Shown piece by piece: positions 1 through 6,015 of a stretch of DNA of 7,797 bases. Position 1 is the stretch's first letter, and every line of letters begins with the position of its first letter. A program made the position numbers and the translations under genes. The notes below the pieces were generated by a model that worked only from the letters and a program-made list of their open reading frames with translations, ran no database searches and was not told the DNA's origin. The DNA lies in assembly GCA_020355145.1 (NCBI GenBank), contig CP070660.1, forward strand, positions 36,613-44,409. The letters are read 5' to 3'. The stretch comes from Deltaproteobacteria bacterium (GTDB taxonomy: Bacteria; Desulfobacterota; DSM-4660; Desulfatiglandales; B25-G16).

Positions 1-2
1 AT

Positions 3-1847
3 ACTGTCGACAAAGCCAGCGTTACAACATGTGATGGTGATAGGCCTGCATGGAAGATAACGGGAAGAAATCTGAAGGTTACGATAGAAGGATACGGTTT
101 TGTGAATCATGCAACCCTTTGGGCAAAAAAAATACCTGTGCTGTACACCCCTTTCCTTGTCTTCCCTGTAAAGTTAAAGCGCCAGTCTGGCTTACTAGCG
201 CCACAAATTGGCTATTCAGACCGAAAGGGTGCAGAATATAACCAACCTTTTTACTGGGCCATAAATGAGTGTTCAGATGCCACCTTCTATTTAAACCACA
301 TGGGACGTCGTGGCGAAAAACTCGGTTTGGAATACCGTTATGTCTTAGACGAAAGGTCAAAAGGAACCCTGATGTACGACTTTCTAGATGACAGGAAGGT
401 AGATGATGGCTCACCGGGTTCTACCGAAGATTGGGGGTATGAAGATGATAATGTGCTGCGGCCAAATTCCGATCGCTACTGGTTCAGGATGAAGAATGAT
501 CAGGCAATGCCCTTTGGTTTCTCTGCAAGGCTCGACTTAGACATTGTAAGCGACCAGGATTACCTTCATGAATTCAAAGACGGATACACAGGATTTGAAA
601 AAACAGATAGGTATTTTCACCGAACCTTCGGCAGGGACCTTGACGAATACGATGATCCGGTAAGGGTCAACAGCCTGAATATAAGCAGAAGCTGGTCCAA
701 TTATAGCCTGATCACCGAGGCACGTTGGTATGACGATGTCATAAGCCGCCGCAAGAATGATGCGAATACCGTCCTTCAGAAACTGCCTTTTGCAGAGTTT
801 AATGCGTCAAAACAACGGATCTTAAAGACCCCCTTTTATCTCGATCTCGACTCCGAATACGTACGTTTTTACAGGGAAGAGAGCAAAAGAGGCCATCGGA
901 TAGATGCCCTTCCAAGGCTCTATCTGCCGTTAAGGCTCAAAAACTATTTCACCTTTGAACCGTCTTTTGGATGGCGGCAGACAGCCTGGTATATTGACAA
1001 ATACCAAGTCCCATCTCCAGAAAGGGAAAGGGCACTATATAGGGAAATTTATGACGTAAAGCTGGATCTTTCTTCAGGGATACATAACGTATACAATCTA
1101 GAAGGAAATGGTATTGAACGGATCAGGCATGCAGTCAGGCCACAGATCGTCTATGAGTTCATACCCGATCAGAAACAGGACGAATATCCTTCCTTTGATG
1201 AGTTAGACCGGATTGAGAAAAAAAGCCTGATCACATATTCACTTACAAATACGTTTACCTCAAGATCAAGAAAACATACGGTAGAAGAGGGCAGGCGTCA
1301 GGAAGACGAATATTATGAGCCCAGCTATACATACAACGAGTTTTGCCGCTTCAAATTAGAACAGAGCTATGATATCAATAAGGCAAATGAGAATGATCCA
1401 GAGCCTTTTTCACCGGTCTACGGCGAGCTTCAAATTAACCCGGGCAGATATGTTTCCATACAGGCCGATGCCAAATGGTCCCAATATGAGAATGACTTTA
1501 TATCCCATAATGTCGCGGCAAACATGTGGGATAAACGTGGGGACAGGCTATTTGCCGAGCACAGGTACAAACGTGATTCAAGCAGATCCATTTACTACCA
1601 TCTTCTTTTAAGGATATCAGACGGACTCTCGGCGTACATCGAACACGAGCGTAACCTGTATGACAGGAAAGATATAGAATCCAGCACCGGCTTTTTGTAT
1701 AAGGCTCAGTGCTGGTCAATAGAGTTAAGTTACACAGAGGAGGAGAATGATCGTAGATATGCATTTGTGATTAACCTCTATGGACTCGGAGGATTTGGTA
1801 CCGAAGTGGCAGGACGGGATATGGAAAGCCTTTTTGTGAGTGAATAG
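3..1847 (+). CDS. lptD: LPS-assembly protein LptD, C-terminal part (5' end outside window)
   Basis: LptD is the outer-membrane beta-barrel that, with LptE inside it, inserts lipopolysaccharide into the outer leaflet. The frame is open from base 3, so the N-terminal signal and most of the LptA-like OstA domain lie upstream; about 614 residues are visible. Family landmarks in order: TTC (fragment Cys10) followed by WKI; the VPVLYTPFLVFPVK-type strand; RQSG-LLAPQ-GYS; the PFYWAIN-DAT segment; MGRRGEKLGLEYRY; then about 450 residues of alternating barrel strands, ending in the characteristic YGLGGFG stretch. By comparison with E. coli LptD, Cys10 matches the second N-terminal cysteine. The single Cys570 (QCW) sits where E. 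coli has an adjacent Cys-Cys pair. The internal ATG at 102 is not a plausible start because homology continues upstream of it. The gene lies 121 bp before a lipoprotein gene and upstream of lptE on the same strand. Confidence 0.95.
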   Translation, partial: TVDKASVTTCDGDRPAWKITGRNLKVTIEGYGFVNHATLWAKKIPVLYTPFLVFPVKLKRQSGLLAPQIGYSDRKGAEYNQPFYWAINECSDATFYLNHMGRRGEKLGLEYRYVLDERSKGTLMYDFLDDRKVDDGSPGSTEDWGYEDDNVLRPNSDRYWFRMKNDQAMPFGFSARLDLDIVSDQDYLHEFKDGYTGFEKTDRYFHRTFGRDLDEYDDPVRVNSLNISRSWSNYSLITEARWYDDVISRRKNDANTVLQKLPFAEFNASKQRILKTPFYLDLDSEYVRFYREESKRGHRIDALPRLYLPLRLKNYFTFEPSFGWRQTAWYIDKYQVPSPERERALYREIYDVKLDLSSGIHNVYNLEGNGIERIRHAVRPQIVYEFIPDQKQDEYPSFDELDRIEKKSLITYSLTNTFTSRSRKHTVEEGRRQEDEYYEPSYTYNEFCRFKLEQSYDINKANENDPEPFSPVYGELQINPGRYVSIQADAKWSQYENDFISHNVAANMWDKRGDRLFAEHRYKRDSSRSIYYHLLLRISDGLSAYIEHERNLYDRKDIESSTGFLYKAQCWSIELSYTEEENDRRYAFVINLYGLGGFGTEVAGRDMESLFVSE

Positions 1848-1968
1848 TATTGAGCCTTGATCATCCTTCCGGTCACTGCAAAAGACACCTATCGTAGAGC
1901 ACGCTGAGATCGCAGAGTATTAGAGTTTTCAGGTATAATAACTTGAAAAAGTTTACGAAACCCCAAAT
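1848..1968 (+). other. lptD-lipoprotein gap with 9-bp periodic repeat and possible -10
   Basis: This 121-bp spacer contains CGTAGAG (1893-1899), CGCTGAG (1902-1908) and CGCAGAG (1911-1917), three versions of one heptamer at exact 9-bp steps. A TATAAT hexamer lies at 1934-1939, 29 bases before the next start codon, but no convincing -35 box sits 16-18 bp upstream. I see no hairpin-plus-U-tract terminator after lptD, so read-through from lptD into the next gene is possible. Confidence 0.4.
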
Positions 1969-2451
1969 ATGCCTAATATTAAAAACTTAAAGTCCTATAA
2001 GGGTTTCAGCAAAGATCTAATCTTACAATCTTCAATCCTGATTACCTTTGCTTTATCTCTGTCTGTTTGCGGCAGAAAGGCACCACCAATCCCGCCCAGC
2101 CAGATCCAACCTCCAGCAGTCAACGATCTAAGTGCAAGTATAGATGGGGATACACTCAAGCTGACCTGGAGTATCCCCAAGGAAAAAGGAAAGGTCATAT
2201 CGGGCCTGTCCGGTTTTATTGTCTATAGATCAAAAATGCTACATTCGGAATCTGATTGCAAGGATTGCCCGATGCTGTTTAGGCGCGTTGCCGATATTCC
2301 AATTGAAGTGAAGGGTTCAGGAGATCTGAAAAAAGGCCATATGACGCACTATGAAACTCTGGAAAAGGGCTACAGGTATATCTATAAGGTAATCGGCTAT
2401 ACCAAAGGGGTTACAGGCAGTGACTCAAATTATGTAGACTTTATCTACTGA
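1969..2451 (+). CDS. Outer-membrane lipoprotein, LptM-like N-terminus plus FnIII-like domain
   Basis: This predicted lipoprotein of 160 aa has a signal peptide at residues 1-33: Lys-rich n-region, then a hydrophobic ILITFALSLSV core. The lipid-attachment Cys is at 34. The lipobox is LSVC; Val at -1 is unusual, where Gly, Ala or Ser is normal. The mature protein begins CGRKAPPIPP, which resembles the CGLKGP start of the small LptD/E-associated lipoprotein LptM (YifL). A proline-rich linker (about 38-50) follows, then a fibronectin type III-like beta domain (about 51-160: LKLTW, GFIVYRS, YRYIYKVIGY) with a CKDCP motif at 97-101. I recall similar CGRKGPP/FnIII lipoproteins in deltaproteobacteria, often near argH/lysA/dapF, but have not verified this. 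Here the gene lies between lptD and lptE, which suggests a translocon accessory role; that is inference. The start is the only in-frame ATG ahead of the signal peptide, and no strong RBS is visible. Confidence 0.85.
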   Translation: MPNIKNLKSYKGFSKDLILQSSILITFALSLSVCGRKAPPIPPSQIQPPAVNDLSASIDGDTLKLTWSIPKEKGKVISGLSGFIVYRSKMLHSESDCKDCPMLFRRVADIPIEVKGSGDLKKGHMTHYETLEKGYRYIYKVIGYTKGVTGSDSNYVDFIY

Positions 2452-2516
2452 TCAGGTTAATGAGCCAAACATGGGTTTGCTTGTTTATGCGAACGGCCTA
2501 TGCTACATAAATAGAT

Positions 2517-3035
2517 ATGTTGTTCTTAAAGAGAAATAATATCTGGATAATCTCCCTTTTTTTGATGTCTTTCTCATCTTGCGGCTACAGGTTTGTAGGT
2601 AGTGGAAGCTTTCCAGCCGGCATAAAGAGTGTCTGTATACCAATCCTCGAAAACCGCACCTCTGAAACCGGCGTGGAGAATATACTAACAAATGACCTCA
2701 TTTATGAGCTTACTAGGGACAAAAAGGTCTCTTTGACGAGCAGGGACCAGGCTGATGCCCTCCTTTCCGGGGTTATTAAATCCATGAGTATTGAGACAAT
2801 CTCCCGCACAGGGACCCACTCCTCCCTTGAAAGACGGGTTAGAGTTACAGTCGATTTGAAATTAACAAGCCCCGATGGCAGGGTAATATGGTCTGCAAGA
2901 GGTGTTTCTGCAAATGAGGCCTATGATGTAATGCCGGACAAGCTAGCAACAGAACAAAACAGGCGGAATGCCATTTCAGTTCTTTCAAAAAGGCTTGCAG
3001 AAAGGGTCTATGGTCGTATAACAGACGATTTCTAA
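2517..3035 (+). CDS. lptE: LPS-assembly lipoprotein LptE
   Basis: LptE is the lipoprotein that plugs the LptD barrel and is needed for its folding and for LPS delivery to the cell surface. The 172-aa product has a signal peptide at residues 1-21 (NNIWIISLFLMSFSS) and the lipidated Cys22. It is followed by the GYRFVGSGSFPAGIKSVCIP start that typifies deltaproteobacterial LptE (CGYRF). Further family features are the ENRTSETGVEN segment with a following helix LTNDLIYELTRDKKV, the DALLSGVIKSM strand, RRVRVTVDLKL, and a C-terminal helix (EQNRRNAISVLSKRLAERVYGRI). Length is normal for the family. The start at 2517 is fixed by an in-frame stop at 2508-2510; the ribosome binding site is poor. It follows the FnIII lipoprotein by 65 bp, in the same direction as lptD, so the three probably form one transcription unit. 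holA, which often follows lptE, is absent; folC lies convergent instead. Confidence 0.93.
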   Translation: MLFLKRNNIWIISLFLMSFSSCGYRFVGSGSFPAGIKSVCIPILENRTSETGVENILTNDLIYELTRDKKVSLTSRDQADALLSGVIKSMSIETISRTGTHSSLERRVRVTVDLKLTSPDGRVIWSARGVSANEAYDVMPDKLATEQNRRNAISVLSKRLAERVYGRITDDF

Positions 3036-3129
3036 CCACAGACTATTTCTTATTGATCAAATAAAGGTATATCTCCTCAGAAACTTAGCGAAATTCCTAA
3101 TATATTAATATAATCTGAGTCTTAGAGAT
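3036..3129. other. Convergent lptE-folC junction, AT-rich, no clear terminator
   Basis: This 94-bp spacer separates two converging genes. It holds TTGATCAA (3053-3060), a perfect 12-bp palindrome TATATTAATATA (3101-3112), and a long-range CTCAG (3076-3080) / CTGAG (3115-3119) pair enclosing it. None of these is a GC-rich stem followed by a T-tract on either strand, so I do not call an intrinsic terminator here. Confidence 0.4.
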
Positions 3130-4482
3130 TCAAATATCCTCAATTGGGTAGTTAATAGGATCAAGGTATGATTTTACCTCACCAACGGTAAAGAGAGAAC
3201 CGGTAATCAATATCAGATCCTTTTTGTCAGCCAGGGTTCTAGCCCTATCAATAGCTGCCGGTATAGAGAAACGAACCTCCCCGGCCTTTCCAAATCCCTT
3301 AGCCATATCCATTAGATATCGAGGGTCGGCCGCCCTGTAATAGGTCGGTCTAGTATAGATTGCCCTGTCGGCCAGAGGTAAGATCTCCTTAAGGATACTC
3401 GAGATATCCTTGTCTTCCATAACACCCAAAACCAAGATCAGTTGTTCGAAATCAAAATCAGTCTCGATTGAGTACACAAGTGATCTCATAGCTGACGGAT
3501 TATGTGCACCATCAAGGATAATCGTAGGATTTGAAGAGACCCTCTCAAGCCTGCCAGGCCACATAAGATCAGAAAGGCCTAATCTAATAGCCTCATCTGA
3601 GATAGTAAGGCCCTCTCCCTTTAATATCTCCAAGGCCAATAAGGCCAAGGCAGCATTTCTATACTGGAATCTCCCCGTGAGACCAAGCTGGAGATTTTTA
3701 TATCTATCCCTTAGACCATAATAGTCTAAGAGACCTGAGGATAATCTGCGATATAGGACATTATGCCCTACCCTCCAGAACGGGGCACCTTTTTTCCTGC
3801 ACAGGGAGTCAAATAGTTTGATCACAGGGGGTTGATTCACGGCTGTTACCAAGTCAATCCCCTCCTTTATTATGCCGCCTTTCTCTTTTGCAATATCAAT
3901 GATATTATCGCCCAGGAATTCCTGATGCTCTAAGCCGATATTGGTGATAATGGAAACCACTGGAGTGATTACATTGGTGGCATCTAAATGTCCACCCATT
4001 CCTACCTCAACAATACCGACATCGATATTGCTGTGGAAAAAGTAGATAAGTGCCATCGCAGTGGTAAACTCAAAAAAGGTCGGCGCCTCCTTATGGCTCA
4101 CAACCCCTCTTAGTTCCCTGATAAGCGATGCTGCTTGGTCCTTTTTGATAAACCCTCGGTTAATCCGAAACCTCTCAGTAAAGCTGACCAAATGGGGTGA
4201 AGAGTAGAAGCCAACCTTCAGGCCTGATTTCATTAATATAGACTCCAGCATAGCTCCTACAGATCCCTTACCATTTGTGCCAGCAATATGGATGTATCTC
4301 TGACCAAGGTGAGGATCCCCAAAGGCCTTTAAAAGGTTTGATGTTCTTGAGAGACCAAATTTAATCCCAAATCTCTGGAGGCTATATAACCAGGAAACTG
4401 ACTCTTTATAGGAATGATAATGCCTTCCTGTGTTCCTAGCCTGATTTACCACATTCCTCTCCTGAAATGATTCATACCTCAT
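3130..4482 (-). CDS. folC: Bifunctional dihydrofolate/folylpolyglutamate synthase FolC
   Basis: FolC adds glutamate to dihydropteroate and then to folates, using ATP, in the cytoplasm; it belongs to the Mur-ligase superfamily. Residue numbers count from ATG 4482 (450 aa). Landmarks: SWLYSLQRFGIKFGLSR (30-46), P-loop HIAGTNGKGS (65-74), SSPHLVSFTERFRIN (94-108), VEVGMGGHLDATN (158-170), NIGLEHQEFLGD (181-192), the EKGGIIK segment with the expected metal-bridging lysine (200-206; usually EKAGIIK), WPGRLE (308-313) and ILDGAHNPSAM (322-332), ending with ITGSLFTVGEV. All key motifs are present. The N-terminus is about 25 residues longer than the usual start just before SYxEALDWL. A GTG at codon 11 (4452) has a much better ribosome site (AGGAG, 6-nt gap), so the true start may be 4452. 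folC is divergent from the namZ-like gene and convergent with lptE, and appears to be its own unit. Confidence 0.95.
   Translation of the reverse strand: MRYESFQERNVVNQARNTGRHYHSYKESVSWLYSLQRFGIKFGLSRTSNLLKAFGDPHLGQRYIHIAGTNGKGSVGAMLESILMKSGLKVGFYSSPHLVSFTERFRINRGFIKKDQAASLIRELRGVVSHKEAPTFFEFTTAMALIYFFHSNIDVGIVEVGMGGHLDATNVITPVVSIITNIGLEHQEFLGDNIIDIAKEKGGIIKEGIDLVTAVNQPPVIKLFDSLCRKKGAPFWRVGHNVLYRRLSSGLLDYYGLRDRYKNLQLGLTGRFQYRNAALALLALEILKGEGLTISDEAIRLGLSDLMWPGRLERVSSNPTIILDGAHNPSAMRSLVYSIETDFDFEQLILVLGVMEDKDISSILKEILPLADRAIYTRPTYYRAADPRYLMDMAKGFGKAGEVRFSIPAAIDRARTLADKKDLILITGSLFTVGEVKSYLDPINYPIEDI
4456..4463 (-). promoter_or_regulatory. Strong Shine-Dalgarno inside folC ORF, favouring GTG start at 4452
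   Basis: On the minus strand AGGAGAGG is followed by AAT and then an in-frame GTG (4452-4450). AGGAG sits 6 nt before it. The upstream ATG at 4482 has only a GGCAGGG-like element. Starting at the GTG removes ten residues (MRYESFQERN) that lie outside the FolC homology. An out-of-frame ATG that overlaps this GTG reads straight into a stop and can be ignored. Confidence 0.55.
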
Positions 4483-4528
4483 TAATGCCCTGCCTTCAAA
4501 AGGCTTGCCCTGCTAGAATGCCCCGCTG

Positions 4529-4587
4529 CCCCGTTAAATGTGCTGGCTAAAGAAGCAGGTCAGATTCAAAGCACTTATTTAACGGGG
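4529..4587. repeat. Imperfect inverted repeat, 16/18-bp arms, 25-nt loop
   Basis: The left arm CCCCGTTAAATGTGCT (4529-4544) is complementary to the right arm AGCACTTATTTAACGGGG (4570-4587), except for two extra bases (a 2-nt bulge) in the right arm. The loop is 25 nt. No T-tract follows on either strand, so this is not a standard terminator. It could be a regulatory stem-loop, or a small palindromic mobile or REP-like element; copy number elsewhere in the genome would decide. Confidence 0.8.
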
Positions 4588-4646
4588 TGAAGAAGCACAG
4601 GGATGGATCCAAAATAGTATTCTGTTTTTTCACCCGGAGTATAATG

Positions 4647-4668
4647 CCCTGTGTGAAATCTAACAGGG
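4647..4668. promoter_or_regulatory. CCCTGT-N10-ACAGGG dyad, operator-like
   Basis: A perfect 6-bp inverted repeat with a 10-nt centre spans one to two helical turns and ends at the edge of the candidate -35 box (4669-4674) of the promoter toward namZ. That size and position suit an operator for a dimeric regulator, but no known consensus is recognised. Confidence 0.35.
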
Positions 4669-4698
4669 TTTACTTGGCCATGCTCTATACTATATAAT
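4669..4698 (+). promoter_or_regulatory. Candidate sigma-70-type promoter toward the small ORF and namZ
   Basis: TTTACT (4669-4674, four of six matches to TTGACA) is followed after 18 bp by a perfect TATAAT (4693-4698). This would give a transcript starting at about 4705, leaving almost no leader before the small ORF at 4716. Its ribosome site (4703-4709) would then lie at or before the predicted 5' end, so the real start point could be further upstream, and another TATAAT at 4640-4645 is available. Confidence 0.35.
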
Positions 4699-4715
4699 TA
4701 AAGGTGGAGTTTGAA

Positions 4716-4790
4716 ATGATACAAGAATTTACATGGTGGCACAATCTATATTTCCTATTAACGATCAATCAAAGAGGCAATAATGGCTAA
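4716..4790 (+). CDS. Candidate 24-aa small ORF overlapping the namZ start
   Basis: ATG at 4716 opens a 24-codon frame ending in TAA at 4788-4790. It is preceded by AAGGTGGAG (4701-4709) at a 6-nt gap, the best ribosome site on this side of the intergenic region and better than the AGAGG before the next gene. The peptide starts MIQEFTWWHNLYFLLT, with an aromatic-hydrophobic stretch, and ends NQRGNNG. It resembles no family I know. Its stop lies 8 nt inside the following gene, a layout typical of translational coupling, so it may be a leader peptide controlling that gene. It could also be a chance ORF; 24 codons is short. Confidence 0.4.
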   Translation: MIQEFTWWHNLYFLLTINQRGNNG

Positions 4791-5961
4791 GGTCGCAACA
4801 GGCTTGGATCAATTTGTAGAAAAATTCTGGAAAAGATTCAGGGGTCAATCCTTAGCCCTATTAGCCAATCAGGCCTCTATAGATCATAATCTGCGGAATG
4901 CAAGAGATGCAATCTCTACCCTACTTCCCGGACAGCTCAAGATCCTTTTCGGGCCCCAACATGGATTTAGGGGCGAAGATCAGGACAATATGGTTGAGAC
5001 ACAAGACTATCTTGATCCACAGTTAAATATCCCAGTATTTAGCCTCTATGGAAACAAGATAGATAGCCTCTCTGATATCCTTGATCCTATAGATCTTCTT
5101 ATTATAGACCTGCAAGATGTAGGAACAAGGGTATATACCTTTATCACCACCTTGCTTTACTGTCTTAAAGAAGCAGCCAAGGCAGGGAAAAGGGTTCTTA
5201 TCTTAGACAGGCCTAACCCTTTGGGTGGAGCAATAGTAGAGGGAAACCTTTTACGCCCTGAATTTTATTCCCTTGTGGGGGCATTCGCTCTTCCCATGCG
5301 CCATGGAATGACTATGGGAGAACTCGCATACCTTTTTAAGGATGCCTTTAAGATTGACTGTGATATCACCATCCTTCCCCTTAAGGATTGGCGTCGGCAC
5401 ATGTTATGGAAGGATACAGGATTAAGATGGATTATGCCCTCACCAAATATGCCTCTGTTAGAAACTGCTTCAGTCTATCCAGGGCAGGTCATCTGGGAAG
5501 GTACAAATATCTCGGAGGGAAGAGGAACATGCCGCCCATTCGAGATATTTGGAGCACCTTTTATCAACCCCTCTATAATCAAAAAGGGGTTAGCATTTAG
5601 GGATATTGAAGGATGTTATCTTCAGGAATATTACTTTAGGCCTACATTCAATAAATGGAAGGGGAAGCTTTGTGGCGGCTTTATGATTCATGTATCAGAT
5701 CCTAATATCTATAGGCCTTATCGGACATCACTTGCCTTACTCAAGATAATTATAGAGACTTATAGAGATGAGTTCGCCTGGCGGAAACCACCTTATGAAT
5801 ATGATTTTGAAAGGCTCCCAATAGACCTTATTTTCGGGGACTCTTCAATAAGGGTTAATTTAGAAGAGGGAAAAGATATCGAGGAACTCCTGGAGTATTG
5901 CTCCAAAGAGCTGGAGGACTTCCTTGAATCCAGAAGACCATACCTGATTTATAAGGGTTAA
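4783..5961 (+). CDS. DUF1343 / NamZ-family exo-beta-N-acetylmuramidase
   Basis: The 392-aa product belongs to the DUF1343 family, whose characterised member NamZ (Bacillus subtilis YbbC, GH171) releases terminal MurNAc from peptidoglycan fragments. Landmarks: LALLANQASID (24-34), LFGPQHGFRGEDQD (55-68), PVFSLYG (84-90), LIIDLQDVGTRVYTFITTL (106-124, Rossmann-like core), LDRPNPLGGAIVEGN (141-155), PMRHGMTMGELA (171-182), WIMPSPNMP (216-224), and GTNISEGRGTCRPFEIFGAPF (240-260), which is near the expected active-site region. A C-terminal domain runs about 265-390. Length is normal for the domain alone. No signal peptide is visible and an in-frame TAA at 4759 blocks any upstream extension, so the enzyme looks cytoplasmic, unlike the secreted Bacillus enzyme. 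The start ATG has AGAGG 5 nt upstream and overlaps the preceding small ORF. A recycling role on imported muropeptide sugars is inferred. Confidence 0.9.
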   Translation: MAKVATGLDQFVEKFWKRFRGQSLALLANQASIDHNLRNARDAISTLLPGQLKILFGPQHGFRGEDQDNMVETQDYLDPQLNIPVFSLYGNKIDSLSDILDPIDLLIIDLQDVGTRVYTFITTLLYCLKEAAKAGKRVLILDRPNPLGGAIVEGNLLRPEFYSLVGAFALPMRHGMTMGELAYLFKDAFKIDCDITILPLKDWRRHMLWKDTGLRWIMPSPNMPLLETASVYPGQVIWEGTNISEGRGTCRPFEIFGAPFINPSIIKKGLAFRDIEGCYLQEYYFRPTFNKWKGKLCGGFMIHVSDPNIYRPYRTSLALLKIIIETYRDEFAWRKPPYEYDFERLPIDLIFGDSSIRVNLEEGKDIEELLEYCSKELEDFLESRRPYLIYKG

Positions 5962-6015
5962 TTTTAACCCTCCTCGCCGCAGGCGACTCAAAACTGGATA
6001 GGCTGCGAGGGTTAA
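5955..6015. terminator. Hairpin-rich junction between converging namZ-like gene and cpoB
   Basis: The arms TTAACCCTC (5964-5972) and GAGGGTTAA (6007-6015) form a perfect 9-bp stem just outside both stop codons. Inside it lies a smaller TCGCC-GCA-GGCGA stem (5974-5986). A competing hairpin pairs GGGTTAA (5955-5961, across the namZ stop) with TTAACCC (5964-5970). On the plus strand a run of nine T begins 15 bases after the outer stem (6031-6039), too far for a textbook terminator. The position between convergent genes still makes bidirectional termination the likeliest role. Confidence 0.5.

Larger units (their letters stand above)
4483..4782. promoter_or_regulatory. Divergent folC/namZ intergenic region with repeats and hairpins
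   Basis: These 300 bp separate two divergent genes, so promoters for both should lie here. From the folC side: TGCCCTGC at 4486-4493 and 4506-4513, with a variant TGCCCCGC at 4519-4526; a short GCCTT/AAGGC dyad (4492-4504); a large imperfect hairpin (4529-4587); a CCCTGT/ACAGGG dyad (4647-4668); a candidate promoter toward namZ (4669-4698); and a small ORF beginning at 4716. I could not find a convincing -35/-10 pair directed toward folC. Confidence 0.6.

Noticed and set aside
79..414. Minus-strand 111-aa frame opposite lptD
   Set aside because: It lies entirely within sequence with clear LptD homology on the other strand, and its translation shows no family features.
102..1847. LptD as a complete gene starting at ATG 102
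   Set aside because: The frame stays open to base 3 and the upstream residues (TTC, WKI) match the LptD family, so the gene is cut by the window edge.
2471..2539. 22-codon ORF in the lipoprotein-lptE gap overlapping lptE
   Set aside because: No Shine-Dalgarno sequence precedes its ATG and the peptide has no recognisable feature; a chance frame is likelier.
3101..3112. Perfect 12-bp palindrome TATATTAATATA as an operator or terminator
   Set aside because: It is pure A/T in an AT-rich spacer between converging genes, where such palindromes arise easily; no T-tract or GC stem accompanies it.
4640..4645. TATAAT as a second promoter -10 in the divergent region
   Set aside because: No -35-like hexamer lies 16-18 bp upstream, so support is weaker than for the 4669-4698 candidate.
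4647..4668. Possible LexA (SOS) box
   Set aside because: The inner CTG and CAG are 12 nt apart, not the 10 nt of the CTG-N10-CAG type box, and the flanking genes are not SOS-related.
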